The translations under genes and the position numbers were made by a program. The notes beneath the pieces are model-generated. The model did no database searches. It saw nothing but the letters and a program-made list of their open reading frames with translations, and was not told the DNA's origin. From Hinthialibacter sp964556895 (lineage in GTDB: Bacteria; Hinthialibacterota; Hinthialibacteria; Hinthialibacterales; Hinthialibacteraceae): a stretch of 64,000 nt of DNA. Positions 44,675 to 53,784 of this stretch are shown here, one piece after another; the stretch's first letter is position 1; the number at the start of each line of letters is the position of its first letter. The stretch spans positions 1 through 64,000 of the forward strand of contig CAZKYC010000011.1 of assembly GCA_964556895.1 (NCBI GenBank), read 5' to 3'.

Positions 44675-44790
44675 GGACAGGATTCTCCTTTCAAAATATT
44701 GATTTTGTAAAATTGTTGGGTGACCGCCCTTCCCGGGGTGAGGAACAGTGCAACCAAATCAAAAAGCCACAATTGCTTTTCTTGACTAAG

Positions 44791-44805
44791 GGCAACTGTC
44801 ATGCC
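44791..44805 (-). promoter_or_regulatory. predicted sigma-54 (-24/-12) promoter for amt-2/glnK-2
   Basis: On the minus strand TGGCATGACAGTTGC matches the consensus TGGCACG-N4-TTGC with one change and correct spacing. It lies 117 bases upstream of the amt-2 start. Nitrogen-regulated ammonium transport by NtrC and sigma-54 is well known elsewhere. I found no clear enhancer site by eye. Confidence 0.7.
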
Positions 44806-45095
44806 AACCCTATATTTCAGCAGGCGGTTTCAGAGTAAGGCGCAGAAATGGTTATGGTTATGGCAATAAATATGAAATCGGGATAAAGTAGTTTTCACAA
44901 AAGGGCTACAAAAAAGTAGTTGAAATACAGCCATGCTGCTCAAAAAGTGACAACATCAATCGTTCAGAATCGGACGATAACAATAAACGAACAGCCTTCG
45001 ATTGTTAGACCGTTCAGGATCGTCAAATGACAGAGAATATAATTGTCTGTATAGTAGGCTGATACTCTTTGGGCCTGTGTGTGGGGAATGAATGG

Positions 45096-47606
45096 ATGAA
45101 GCCGTTCTTCTTTCTGAATTGTCTTTTGGCGGCGTGTTGCTTTTTTGTTCTTACTGTCTGGGGCCAGGTTGTAATCAGCGAGATTCATTACAACCCGCCT
45201 GACATTGGAACCGAAGATGGGCTTTTTCGTGAATTCATTGAACTGCATAACCCGGCTGGTTCGGCGATAGACCTATCAGGCTATGTCTTTGATAATGGAA
45301 TTACATTTGAGTTTCCTGAAGACGCGAGTCTGTTTCCCCAACAATATATTGTCATCGCGAAAGACTTGGGCCATAGCGTTTGGCGAAACAGCGCGTTTCG
45401 TATTTTGGGGCCCTATGAAGGGCGGTTGGCCAATAGCGGCGAGCGCCTCACCTTGCGCAACCCACAAGGCGAGGTTGTTGAGTCGCTCAGATATGATGAC
45501 GCCCCGCCCTGGCCGCGCGGCGCTGATGGCTATGATAGTTCGCTGGAACGCATCGATTTCAACTTGCCCGCAGACGACTTTCACGCGTGGCGATCTTCGA
45601 CTCAGTTGGGAGGGACGCCGGGGCGGCGCAATTCAACCACAGACACCCCCTCTCACCCCGCCATCACTGAATGGAGCGTTACGCCGCAGCACCCATCGTC
45701 TGATGATCAAGTTGTGCTCCAAGTCACACTTGACACTGTAGAAAGTCTACAATCTGTTTATCTCAACCTTGAAGACAATTCGAATAGCGGCTCTGACCAA
45801 ACAATCATCGAATTCAATTCATCTTGGCGGTATTGGAAAGGAACGTCGCCGCCATCAAATGGTTTAGAATGGACTACGCAATCATTCAATGACGGCAACT
45901 GGTTAAATGGGCGCGCCGGGTTTGGCTACGGCGACATTGGTCGAGTGAATACCGTGTTGAATGACATGCGCGGCGGTTATTCTACCGTGTTTCTTAGAAA
46001 GCAATTCTCAATTGAAGAGATGGATTCACAATCAGCGTTCTTTCTTGACCTCTATTATGACGACGGATTCATTTGTTATATCAACGGCCAGGAAGCCGCC
46101 CATGAAAATGCCCCCGCTACATACGCTCACACCTCGAACGCCGCCGGCAGCCATGAATCAAATACCCTCTCAACGTTTTCATTGTCTAATCAATTGTTTC
46201 AACAAGGCGAGAACGTTATTGCAATCGTCGGCTTTAACATCTCTCTGGGCGGCAGTTCCGATTTTGTCTTAGCGCCTTCATTGCGCATTCAACAAAACCG
46301 AGCAACGCGTATTGAAATGGAGCAAACCTCGCCCGGCGAATTTCAAGCCACATTACCGCCGTCGCCGTCACAATCAATTATTCGCACCAACATCACGGTT
46401 GAATTTGATGACGACGGCGAAGTCACGCTGCCTCACTCCGCAGAGCCGACGCCGTTTCTTTCGTATTTTGTCTATGACAACGACATCGAATCGACGCTGC
46501 CCTTGTTGTGGGTCATGCAACCAAGCCCTTCGCCGCTTCTCGCCAATGGGCGAGAATACGGCGCCGCCGTCGCGAAACCGATTGGCGCTGACCACCCAAC
46601 CCTATTCGACGGGGCGTTGGTGGTCCCGTCATCAAGCGGACGCCAAAAAATACGCTTCATCAAAGGCGCCGAGTTCTTTGGCGACCGCACCATCAACATC
46701 ATTCCTGAAGTTCCAACCGGCGGCACCAACGCCGGGACCAGCTCGCCCTACCGCGAACATTTAGGCTATTGGTTTTATTCTGAAATGGGTGTGCTGTCGC
46801 CGTGGTCTGAGTTTTTTCGCACCATGGAGCTGCCGCAAAACGAAAGCCCTCAACGACAACAATTGGTCTTTCAACAAATTAACGAACGCTTTTTAGAAAT
46901 GAACGGGCGCAACCCCGACGCCGACCTCTATAAACTCGAACGCCGCGCTAACCCCAATTGGGAAAAACACACCAACCTGGCTGAAGGCAACGCCAGTGTG
47001 AATGAACTGCTCGAATCGTTGCGCCGCTCACGGCGCCAGACCATTGAAACGCGCTTTGACATAGACAACATGCTCAACTATAGCGCCGCCTCGATCTTTA
47101 CCAGCAACTGGGACGGCTATTGGCAGAACAACTGGATGTATCTTGACCCTGACACTAGCCGCTGGGAGATGTATCCCTGGGACCTCGACTGGATTTGGGG
47201 CGCCACGCCGCCGCCCAACATCGGGCCGATGTACGCCGAGATGCCGCTGTTGTTCCCGATTGACGGAAACGCCGCAGGCGACCCGAATGTGTCGCGCCCG
47301 CCCGGGCCGGTTACCTCGCCGATGCACCAGGACGCGGTGTACTTCGAGGCCTACATTGAGCGTCTGGCGCAGACATTCGATACAGTATTTGGCCAGCAGC
47401 GTATGTTCGATAAAATGGCGCAGGATGAACAACGGTTGGTAGACGATCTGGAACAGCTTCAACAACAAACTGGCCGCAACGTCTCACAACGAAGGCGGGA
47501 GATTCAAAATTCGTATGACACCATCAGAACATACATCCAGCGGCGGCGGGCGTTTCTTGGGCCGCTGCTGCCTCAACGCGTCAACGATTGGGCGTTGTAT
47601 GATTAA
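45096..47606 (+). CDS. secreted LTD/CotH-like protein
   Basis: 836 residues from the ATG at 45096, preferred over 45069 because GGGGA lies upstream and the signal peptide then starts the protein. After the signal (about 1-24) comes a lamin-tail domain (VVISEIHYNPPD, EFIELHNPAGSAIDLSGY). A galactose-binding-like domain follows (GRAGFGYGDIG, FLDLYYDDGFICYINGQEA). The C-terminal ~300 residues are CotH-kinase-like: DIDNMLNYSAASIFTSNWDG and MYPWDLDWIWG. CotH proteins phosphorylate spore-coat or surface proteins, and many bacterial ones are secreted. The canonical N-terminal ATP-site part is not obvious here, so kinase activity is uncertain. Confidence 0.8.
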   Translation: MKPFFFLNCLLAACCFFVLTVWGQVVISEIHYNPPDIGTEDGLFREFIELHNPAGSAIDLSGYVFDNGITFEFPEDASLFPQQYIVIAKDLGHSVWRNSAFRILGPYEGRLANSGERLTLRNPQGEVVESLRYDDAPPWPRGADGYDSSLERIDFNLPADDFHAWRSSTQLGGTPGRRNSTTDTPSHPAITEWSVTPQHPSSDDQVVLQVTLDTVESLQSVYLNLEDNSNSGSDQTIIEFNSSWRYWKGTSPPSNGLEWTTQSFNDGNWLNGRAGFGYGDIGRVNTVLNDMRGGYSTVFLRKQFSIEEMDSQSAFFLDLYYDDGFICYINGQEAAHENAPATYAHTSNAAGSHESNTLSTFSLSNQLFQQGENVIAIVGFNISLGGSSDFVLAPSLRIQQNRATRIEMEQTSPGEFQATLPPSPSQSIIRTNITVEFDDDGEVTLPHSAEPTPFLSYFVYDNDIESTLPLLWVMQPSPSPLLANGREYGAAVAKPIGADHPTLFDGALVVPSSSGRQKIRFIKGAEFFGDRTINIIPEVPTGGTNAGTSSPYREHLGYWFYSEMGVLSPWSEFFRTMELPQNESPQRQQLVFQQINERFLEMNGRNPDADLYKLERRANPNWEKHTNLAEGNASVNELLESLRRSRRQTIETRFDIDNMLNYSAASIFTSNWDGYWQNNWMYLDPDTSRWEMYPWDLDWIWGATPPPNIGPMYAEMPLLFPIDGNAAGDPNVSRPPGPVTSPMHQDAVYFEAYIERLAQTFDTVFGQQRMFDKMAQDEQRLVDDLEQLQQQTGRNVSQRRREIQNSYDTIRTYIQRRRAFLGPLLPQRVNDWALYD

Positions 47607-47611
47607 ACAAA

Positions 47612-47637
47612 CGCCCGCGTCAGAAGAGACGCGGGCG
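47612..47637. terminator. bidirectional terminator hairpin
   Basis: CGCCCGCGTC (47612-47621) and GACGCGGGCG (47628-47637) pair around AGAAGA between the convergent CotH-like and dehydrogenase genes. Confidence 0.8.
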
Positions 47638-47663
47638 CTGTGGTTACACCCATCTTGTATTTC

Positions 47664-48563
47664 TTAATTCACACTACGGGCCATGTTGACGTCGATGCGC
47701 GCGGCTTTGGGGCGCTCATATTCAAAGAAGCCTTTGCCCGTCTTGACGCCCAAATGGCCGGCGCGCAGCAGTTTTTTGAGTAATGGACAGGGGCGGTATT
47801 TAATCTCGCCCAGTTCACGGAACAGGTGTTCCATCTGGAAGACGACCGTGTCTAGCCCCATCGCGTCGGCGTAATGAAGCGGCCCCATCTGCATGCCGCC
47901 GCCCATCATCATCGCCTTGTCGATGTCTTCGGCTGAGGCGACGCCTTCCATCAGCGCATAGACCGCCTCGTTAATCATGGTGATCATGATTCGCGTGGTG
48001 ACATAGCCGGGCCATTCATAGACTTCGATGGCGGTCTTGCCAATTTCGTTTGTAAACTGCTTGACTGACGCAACCGTCGCATCAGACGTCTCTAAGCCGC
48101 GTACCAGTTCAACCACTGGACGACGGTGGACCGGCGCGTGAAAGTGGATGCCGATAAATTTGTCAGGGCGGCCTGACTCTAACGCCAGATTGCTGATTGA
48201 GAGAGTTGAAGTATTTGTGGAGAAAATGGTGTCGGGGCCGCACACCTTGGCGAGTTCGCGAAAGAGATCGGTTTTGATCTCGAGGTCTTCGCTGATCGCT
48301 TCAATAATTAAATCGGCGTTTTTGAACTCGTCGAGCGATTTGGTGGTAGAGATTTTGGCGAGAATCGCTTGTTTTTCTTTTTCGGTGTGGCCCCATTTGG
48401 CGATTTCTTCGTCGATTTCAGCCGCAACGCTGGCCAGGGCGCGTTCAGCGGCTGCGTCAGAAATTTCGCGTAGCGTGATATTGAAACCCGATTGTCCAAC
48501 GACGTGCATGATGCCCTGACCCATAGTGCCGCCGCCGATGATGCCGATGCGTCGAATCTGCAT
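47664..48563 (-). CDS. 3-hydroxyacyl-CoA (3-hydroxybutyryl-CoA) dehydrogenase
   Basis: A 299-residue NAD-dependent dehydrogenase of fatty-acid or butanoate metabolism. The dinucleotide fold starts IGIIGGGTMGQGI, then DLIIEAISEDLEIK and FSTNTSTLSI. The catalytic histidine region reads FIGIHFHAPVHRRPVVELV where HFFNPVPVM is usual, so the substrate pocket may differ. The C-terminal helical domain ends LGVKTGKGFFEYE. Length is normal for the short single-function family. No thiolase, crotonase or other partner is nearby. Confidence 0.9.
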   Translation of the reverse strand: MQIRRIGIIGGGTMGQGIMHVVGQSGFNITLREISDAAAERALASVAAEIDEEIAKWGHTEKEKQAILAKISTTKSLDEFKNADLIIEAISEDLEIKTDLFRELAKVCGPDTIFSTNTSTLSISNLALESGRPDKFIGIHFHAPVHRRPVVELVRGLETSDATVASVKQFTNEIGKTAIEVYEWPGYVTTRIMITMINEAVYALMEGVASAEDIDKAMMMGGGMQMGPLHYADAMGLDTVVFQMEHLFRELGEIKYRPCPLLKKLLRAGHLGVKTGKGFFEYERPKAARIDVNMARSVN

Positions 48564-48689
48564 GGTTAACCCTCAAACTGGTGTTGGTTCGGTGAAGTTT
48601 ATGGTAACAACAAAAGGACTTTGTCTAATATGCAGTGTAACACGAGTTTGTTTGTTTATGGAACGGCGTGAGATAAAATCAACAAAACT

Positions 48690-49082
48690 TTAACGTTCAG
48701 GGTGAGATTCATCCAACAAACCGCTGGCCATGTCTAAGATCTCAGCCCGGCGAAATGGCTTGGGCAGGCAGGGCAGAGATTCATGAGATACAAAGGTGCG
48801 GTAACGCTCTTCGTCAGAGTAAGCGCTCATCACAATAACGCCAGTCTCTGGATAAAAGCGCTTGACCTCTTGAATTAACGAGACGCCGTCAAGGTTAGGC
48901 ATTTGCAGATCAGTAATGACCAAGTCGACAGGTTTGGCTTTCATGCGCTGTAGGGCGGCTTGTCCATCTTCTGCGGTTGAAACGCTATAATAACCATCCG
49001 AAAAAACCGTCTTGAGAATCGAACGATATGAACGATCGTCGTCGACGATCAATATGGAGGGTTTTTCTGTCAGTCGAACCAT
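48690..49082 (-). CDS. single-domain response regulator (receiver only)
   Basis: A 130-residue CheY-like receiver: acidic residues in LIVDDDRSYRS, phospho-acceptor D58 in VITDLQMPNLDG, S in VIVMSAYSDEE and K in CLPKPFRRAE. It lacks an output domain. The ATG at 49082 follows AAAGGTGG; a GTG nine bases earlier is possible. It may relay phosphate or act by protein contact. No kinase is adjacent. Confidence 0.92.
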   Translation of the reverse strand: MVRLTEKPSILIVDDDRSYRSILKTVFSDGYYSVSTAEDGQAALQRMKAKPVDLVITDLQMPNLDGVSLIQEVKRFYPETGVIVMSAYSDEERYRTFVSHESLPCLPKPFRRAEILDMASGLLDESHPER

Positions 49083-49499
49083 GGTGTCCACCTTTGAAGT
49101 TTCCGACAGATTAAAACAGAAGCATATTACATGCCAACAACGCGGGTTTTTTATGGATATTTATAAATAAAAATGATTAAAAAACCTTGTTTTATAGAAA
49201 TGTGAACAGATTCTAATTTATATCTGAACCGCTATTTTTATTTATTAAACTCCTTACCTGGCTTGACTTAAACTTCAGTAATTTCTTGATGAATTGAAGA
49301 AAAACCACATGGGTTCGTTTTTTTTCCCTACATTATTGGTAGACTTTAACTGTCAAATCTCAGAATTTTGCGAGACAGGCGCGAAACCATCCCTTACTAT
49401 TTACATCCTTGATGCCAATATTGTCAAATGGCGGAAGAAGAATTGCCATAGGTGACAATTTCGGAGGGCGAAATTGCGAAAAAATCACAAAATTGCTAT

Positions 49500-49526
49500 T
49501 AGACAGAATCTCATTTTCGGCGATAA
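49500..49526 (+). promoter_or_regulatory. possible sigma-28 (flagellar) promoter
   Basis: TAGA (49500-49503), a 15-base spacer, and GGCGATAA (49519-49526) compare with TAAA-N15-GCCGATAA, one mismatch in each box. It lies 36 bases before the ATG of the coiled-coil gene. The rest of the 480-base gap 49083-49562 is AT-rich with no gene. Confidence 0.35.
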
Positions 49527-49562
49527 TACGATCATAGAGAACATTGTCTAAAGGCTCGGTTT

Positions 49563-50363
49563 ATGGTTAGCGGACCATCCGCGATCAGCGGCAACTCGTT
49601 AATACAATTCAGGCCCGACCCAGGCGAGCCTGCCGCCCGCCTCAAAGCGCCTGAGACCCAGACCGCGCTGCTGGTCACCGCCCAAGAGCAGCGCAACGAA
49701 ACCCGTCTGCGCGCCCAGGCCGTCGCCCGCGGCGACGACATTGTTTTTTCGAACCGTTCGTTCACTCTCGGCGTCGGCAACCTCAGCCCTATCTTCAACG
49801 GCGGCTTGACCACTGTCACCACCCGGTCAGACCCCAATGGATTCAGGCCGGATATTCAGCCAACGGCGTCTTCGAATGAAACAGAACCTACTGAAGATGA
49901 ACCGGTTGAACAAGAGGCCCGCGCTGTTCCTGAAGACCCTGAAGAAGCGACCCAGCCGAGCGAAGAAGAACTGCAACGCGAGGAGCTCACGCTCGACAAC
50001 GAAGAGTCGCGCCTGGAGCGCAATTTGACCCGGGCGCAGGTGGAACAGGAAGAGGCGATCCAAAGCGCCGACCCGGTTCAGTTCCAACAGGCTGAACGTG
50101 AACAGGCTCAACTCGAACGCGACCAGCAAGAGTTAGACCGCGAAAAAAGCCAGAACGAACTCGAGCAACTTGAACAGCGCTTAGAGAATTTTTTGGATGA
50201 CGCTGGCGACGCCATTCAAGGCAGCGCGGACGCGGCGGCGGGCGTGTTAGATGTCTTGTTTGGTCTCAGCAATCAGAACACGCTAGATACGACCGCACCT
50301 GTCCCCGCCCTTGGCAACAACGGCGGCCCCGGCTTCTTCGCCAGCGCACCGAGGGTGAGGTAG
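49563..50363 (+). CDS. acidic coiled-coil protein of unknown function
   Basis: 266 residues, no signal peptide. It has a Ser/Pro-rich N-terminus with FSNRSFTLGVGNLSPIFNGG, a very acidic stretch (about 100-140), then a Glu/Gln/Leu/Arg-rich coiled coil (about 135-215). A low-complexity Gly/Ala C-terminus ends it. I do not recognise the family. AAGG lies 9 bases before the ATG, and a possible flagellar-type promoter lies upstream, so a motility or surface-appendage role is conceivable but unsupported. Confidence 0.55.
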   Translation: MVSGPSAISGNSLIQFRPDPGEPAARLKAPETQTALLVTAQEQRNETRLRAQAVARGDDIVFSNRSFTLGVGNLSPIFNGGLTTVTTRSDPNGFRPDIQPTASSNETEPTEDEPVEQEARAVPEDPEEATQPSEEELQREELTLDNEESRLERNLTRAQVEQEEAIQSADPVQFQQAEREQAQLERDQQELDREKSQNELEQLEQRLENFLDDAGDAIQGSADAAAGVLDVLFGLSNQNTLDTTAPVPALGNNGGPGFFASAPRVR

Positions 50364-50414
50364 TGCAAAGACTATAGTCTTAAGCAGATACGCTTCTAAG
50401 ACAAACATCAATAA

Positions 50415-50670
50415 GGCTCATCCGGGATTTGGATACCTTCTCTCAAATTGAATTAAAATACCCAGACATGATCTCAAGGATGATTTTTTTGTTGTATTTG
50501 GCATGGGTACAACTCTGCTCGCTTCGGCGCGGCTCCGTTTTGTTGCACAGGCGCTCCCTGGGTTGCACCCATACCTGAGTTGGATTGTCTTTTATTGATA
50601 GGACGAATATCGTTTTTTGACCCAATTCCAGGTCATCCAGCAAGGGAAGTACTCAAATATCGGAAGAACC
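50415..50670. repeat. MITE-like repeat family B, copy 4 (256 bp)
   Basis: It runs GGCTCATCCGGGATTTGGA to ATCGGAAGAACC, in the same orientation as copy 1. The hairpin core is at 50500-50575. The flanks ATCAATAA and TTTTATAA do not match, so any target duplication has been lost or the copy moved by recombination. It lies between convergent genes. Confidence 0.85.
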
Positions 50671-50689
50671 TTTTATAATAAGATCCTTC

Positions 50690-50742
50690 TGAGAATCTGT
50701 GCAGAGGATAATGTCAAACTTGAGAAATTGTGCACAGATTCT
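50690..50742. repeat. hairpin repeat E, copy 2
   Basis: AGAATCTGTGCA (50692-50703) pairs perfectly with TGCACAGATTCT (50731-50742). The loop contains CTTGAGAAATTG, shared with the copy near 16134-16208. It lies 22 bases past the end of family B copy 4. Confidence 0.65.
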
Positions 50743-50791
50743 TGTGAGAAGCCGAAAAAGCCAGATTTGAAATGATTGATTCTGTTTTTAC

Positions 50792-52876
50792 TCATAAATT
50801 GACCTGATAGCTGACAAACAGTTCGTTGCCCATGACGTCGCGGTGGTGAAGTTCGCGCCCGCCGGGATACAACTCGCGCAGACGGTCAAGGTGGGTGCGG
50901 TTGCTGCGAACCAGGATGAAGCACACCGGCCCGCGGCGAACGACTGGTTTTTCAAGGAAGGCCTCGGCGAATTGCACCGTCTCGCCGGGGGTATGGCGCG
51001 CCAGAAAGCGAATGTTGCCGTAGGTCATGCGGTAGTGGGGCAAGCCCAAAAAGTAGACAAAGGCATGAGGCCCCAACTCGTCGATAAACCGCGCCACGCG
51101 GGTCGAATCTTCGTGCATCTGGGGCTTGGCCATCACGACGTGAAAGTAGCGGTTGGCGCTCATCCCCAAACAGAGCGCCAACACCAACGCGGTCGCGACC
51201 GCGCGCGGCTTGGGCCCCCAACGCCATGACTCAGAGACGTGCAACAACATGGCGTGAAGCGGCGGGGCGGCGGCGAAAGCCATGAACGGCATGATTCCAA
51301 TCAAGCGCTGGTAAGCGGGCGCGGCGATGGTCAGGGCGCCGCCAATGATGACGGTTGAGAGCATCCAAAACAGAATGAGCATCGACGGCGCGTTTCGCGC
51401 GCGCAATAGCAGGTGAATCATACCCGCGAAAAACAAAACGGCTGGCAGCGGGTCTAGCATCCCCCCTGAGTGAAAGTTGGTGTAAAACGGGCTGAGATCG
51501 GGCTGGGTAAACGGCCCCATTGCCATGCGCTGGAATGAATCCATTGTCCCAGTGTCATACCGGCTTGAAAAATGGGCGTGTTCTGAGAATAGCGACACCT
51601 GTTGCAGGCGAAAGAACAGCCCGCCTGGGTCGCGAGCCATGTTACCGACAATTGGCGCGAAGGCCACCCAAAACGCCGCCAGAAACACCGCCAGGGCCTT
51701 CATCCAGCGGCGCCATGCCCGTGGTTGGTGAACCATCATTAACACAAACGAGCCAATCACCAAAAACACAATTAACTTACAGGGTTGGTACGAGAGCCAC
51801 CCCAGCGCAGAGACGATTCCCGCCCAGGCAAACCCGGCGTATGACTTCGCCTGGACGCCGCGAATGAAGCAGTAAAACGCCATCAGATAGAAAAACACCG
51901 CCTGGTTATAGCCGACGCCGACGCGCATGTAGTGAATTACGCTGCTGCAGGACAAAAACAAAAACGCCGCGAGAACCGCTGGCGTGGGTTGAAATACCCG
52001 CCGCGCGACCAGGTAGCAGAGCCCGGCGTTCAAAACGCCAATCAAGCCCGCTGTCACCCGCAGGCCAAACAGCGTGTCGCCAAACAGCCACATGCCCCAA
52101 CCGGGGACAAGAAAAAACAGGGTAGGGATCTTAAACCAGCCTGGAGTAAACGGGTTCCAATCGCCATGGGTTCTCACTGCTATTGCCTGCAGTGCGACCT
52201 CACCTTCGTCGCCATGCACCTCCGTTGGGTAAGCGTCCGGGTTGGCGAGATAGAGGCCTGCTGACAGCAACACCAAGCCAATTGCGATCATGCTCGCCCA
52301 TTGCTGTGTGCGTAATGGCGGCTGCAGTTCCTCTATATCATCGTCATCTAAATCGCTGACGCTTCCTGTGGTAAACGGCAGGTTGACCTGGAGTGCAGAC
52401 GACGATGAGGTATCAGACGCCTGCCATGAATAAAACGCCCGCAACAAAACATAAACGCCAAGCGCCCACGCCGCGACGGGCAGGCCCCAATGAACCTGCT
52501 TAGACAAATAAGCGTATTGAAGGCCAGCGGCCGCGCACGGCCATAGGATGAGAAATGTGAGATGCCCCCAGCCAATAGGAACGGGTGTGGTCTCCCCATC
52601 TTGTTTCCACAATTTTGCTGGCAAAAATGCAAGGCGGCTTCTCAATCGCGTAAAAACCGTAAACAAAACCGCCCCCGCCCAAAACCGCCAGTCAGGCCAA
52701 TAGGGCGGGCCTTCTGCAGCGCGGGCGAGTTCGATTGTCGAAAACAACAGAACAATGATATAGCTAACCGCCGCCGCCCAGCCCGCGGTTTCGCCTTTTG
52801 TTGGTTTGAACACAGCTATCAGCCAGCACACAACTGCGATGACAAACCAAAGCGCGGGATGCGTAAGCCAATTCAT
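50792..52876 (-). CDS. PMT-type (GT39/GT83-like) membrane glycosyltransferase
   Basis: 694 residues. An additional N-terminal membrane part (about 1-165, four to five segments) and an acidic linker (SDLDDDDIEELQ) precede a polytopic glycosyltransferase domain from about 195. The first-loop motif YPTEVHGDEGEVAL carries the D-E pair expected for catalysis. The C-terminal ~90 residues are a soluble periplasmic domain (FLARHTPGETVQFAEAFLE). It probably transfers a sugar from a polyprenyl-phosphate donor; the acceptor is unknown. Its last ~45 codons are duplicated at 24241-24396. Confidence 0.82.
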   Translation of the reverse strand: MNWLTHPALWFVIAVVCWLIAVFKPTKGETAGWAAAVSYIIVLLFSTIELARAAEGPPYWPDWRFWAGAVLFTVFTRLRSRLAFLPAKLWKQDGETTPVPIGWGHLTFLILWPCAAAGLQYAYLSKQVHWGLPVAAWALGVYVLLRAFYSWQASDTSSSSALQVNLPFTTGSVSDLDDDDIEELQPPLRTQQWASMIAIGLVLLSAGLYLANPDAYPTEVHGDEGEVALQAIAVRTHGDWNPFTPGWFKIPTLFFLVPGWGMWLFGDTLFGLRVTAGLIGVLNAGLCYLVARRVFQPTPAVLAAFLFLSCSSVIHYMRVGVGYNQAVFFYLMAFYCFIRGVQAKSYAGFAWAGIVSALGWLSYQPCKLIVFLVIGSFVLMMVHQPRAWRRWMKALAVFLAAFWVAFAPIVGNMARDPGGLFFRLQQVSLFSEHAHFSSRYDTGTMDSFQRMAMGPFTQPDLSPFYTNFHSGGMLDPLPAVLFFAGMIHLLLRARNAPSMLILFWMLSTVIIGGALTIAAPAYQRLIGIMPFMAFAAAPPLHAMLLHVSESWRWGPKPRAVATALVLALCLGMSANRYFHVVMAKPQMHEDSTRVARFIDELGPHAFVYFLGLPHYRMTYGNIRFLARHTPGETVQFAEAFLEKPVVRRGPVCFILVRSNRTHLDRLRELYPGGRELHHRDVMGNELFVSYQVNL

Positions 52877-52992
52877 TCAAAACACCAATCTACTTGTTTT
52901 CAATGCGCAGAGTTACGCTTATGCAAAAGCCATGAGCGTCTAAAACCGCAATGCACCAACACGATCATACATGGCTAACCATGTTGGCCTTT

Positions 52993-53667
52993 CTATTGGT
53001 CTAGCGCGTTCAATATGGCTTCGGCGACTTGGGCGCCGAGTTCGTATGACCCCTCTTGGGTGAAATGTACGTTGACCGGCTGTTGAATTTTGTCCAGCCG
53101 TTCATTAGAGAATGAATAGAGATCATTGATTATCACGCCGCGGCGCTGCATGATTTCAGCCGCGACGGCGTTATATTTCAACACATCGCTGGGGATGCGT
53201 TTTGGCTTGACGCCGCCTTCGGGCACAGGCGTAGTGTTGGCCCAAATCAACTTGGCGCCCGTTTCAGAGAGGCGATGGACCAAAACCGTCAGGTTGCGTT
53301 CGTATTCGTCTAGTGAAACCTGGCGCTCGCCGTCATCCATAAACTTGAGGTCGTGAAGCCCCCAGTTAAAGTGGACCACGTCATAACACCCGCAGCCAAT
53401 CCATTCGTCAAATTTTTCGAGCCCGCGCGTGGTGGGGCCGCCGTTCTCTGGAATGCGAAATACGTCCGCCATTCCTTCAAGCATCTCGCGCACAGGCAGG
53501 GTGTAACCAATCGAGATCGAGTCGCCGATGATCAACACATTGGGCCTGGACGGATGGTCAAATACCTTCGCGTAGGCCGGGTTGGGCTTTTTGGCTTTTT
53601 GGCCGTCAGTGGCGCACCCCAACAGCAAGAGTGGAACCAGAAACAACACAAACACATGAAACCGCAT
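52993..53667 (-). CDS. SGNH-type hydrolase lipoprotein
   Basis: 224 residues with a lipobox L-L-G-C18. The esterase block I is NVLIIGDSISIGY (nucleophile S50). Block III-like FNWGLHD and the final NVHFTQEGSYELG, with the catalytic His, follow. GDSL/SGNH enzymes deacetylate or de-esterify sugars and lipids. This one would act at the envelope, perhaps on surface polysaccharide (inference). GGGAGAG lies upstream of the ATG. Confidence 0.85.
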   Translation of the reverse strand: MRFHVFVLFLVPLLLLGCATDGQKAKKPNPAYAKVFDHPSRPNVLIIGDSISIGYTLPVREMLEGMADVFRIPENGGPTTRGLEKFDEWIGCGCYDVVHFNWGLHDLKFMDDGERQVSLDEYERNLTVLVHRLSETGAKLIWANTTPVPEGGVKPKRIPSDVLKYNAVAAEIMQRRGVIINDLYSFSNERLDKIQQPVNVHFTQEGSYELGAQVAEAILNALDQ

Positions 53668-53784
53668 GGCGCTCTCCCTTTTCCTTTGATCTCATTTATC
53701 CAATAGTAGCACACCTCAACAATTGAGTTGCAGTGCGGCTGGTGTTACGATCGTATAAAGCGTAATACGTTAAGGAAACTCACT

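Noticed and set aside
15802..50670. CRISPR array or other regularly spaced repeat system
   Set aside because: Repeats are long, dispersed over tens of kilobases, in both orientations, with inverted ends and no spacers or cas genes.
50407..50678. 8-bp target duplication for family B copy 4
   Set aside because: Flanks ATCAATAA and TTTTATAA match at too few positions.
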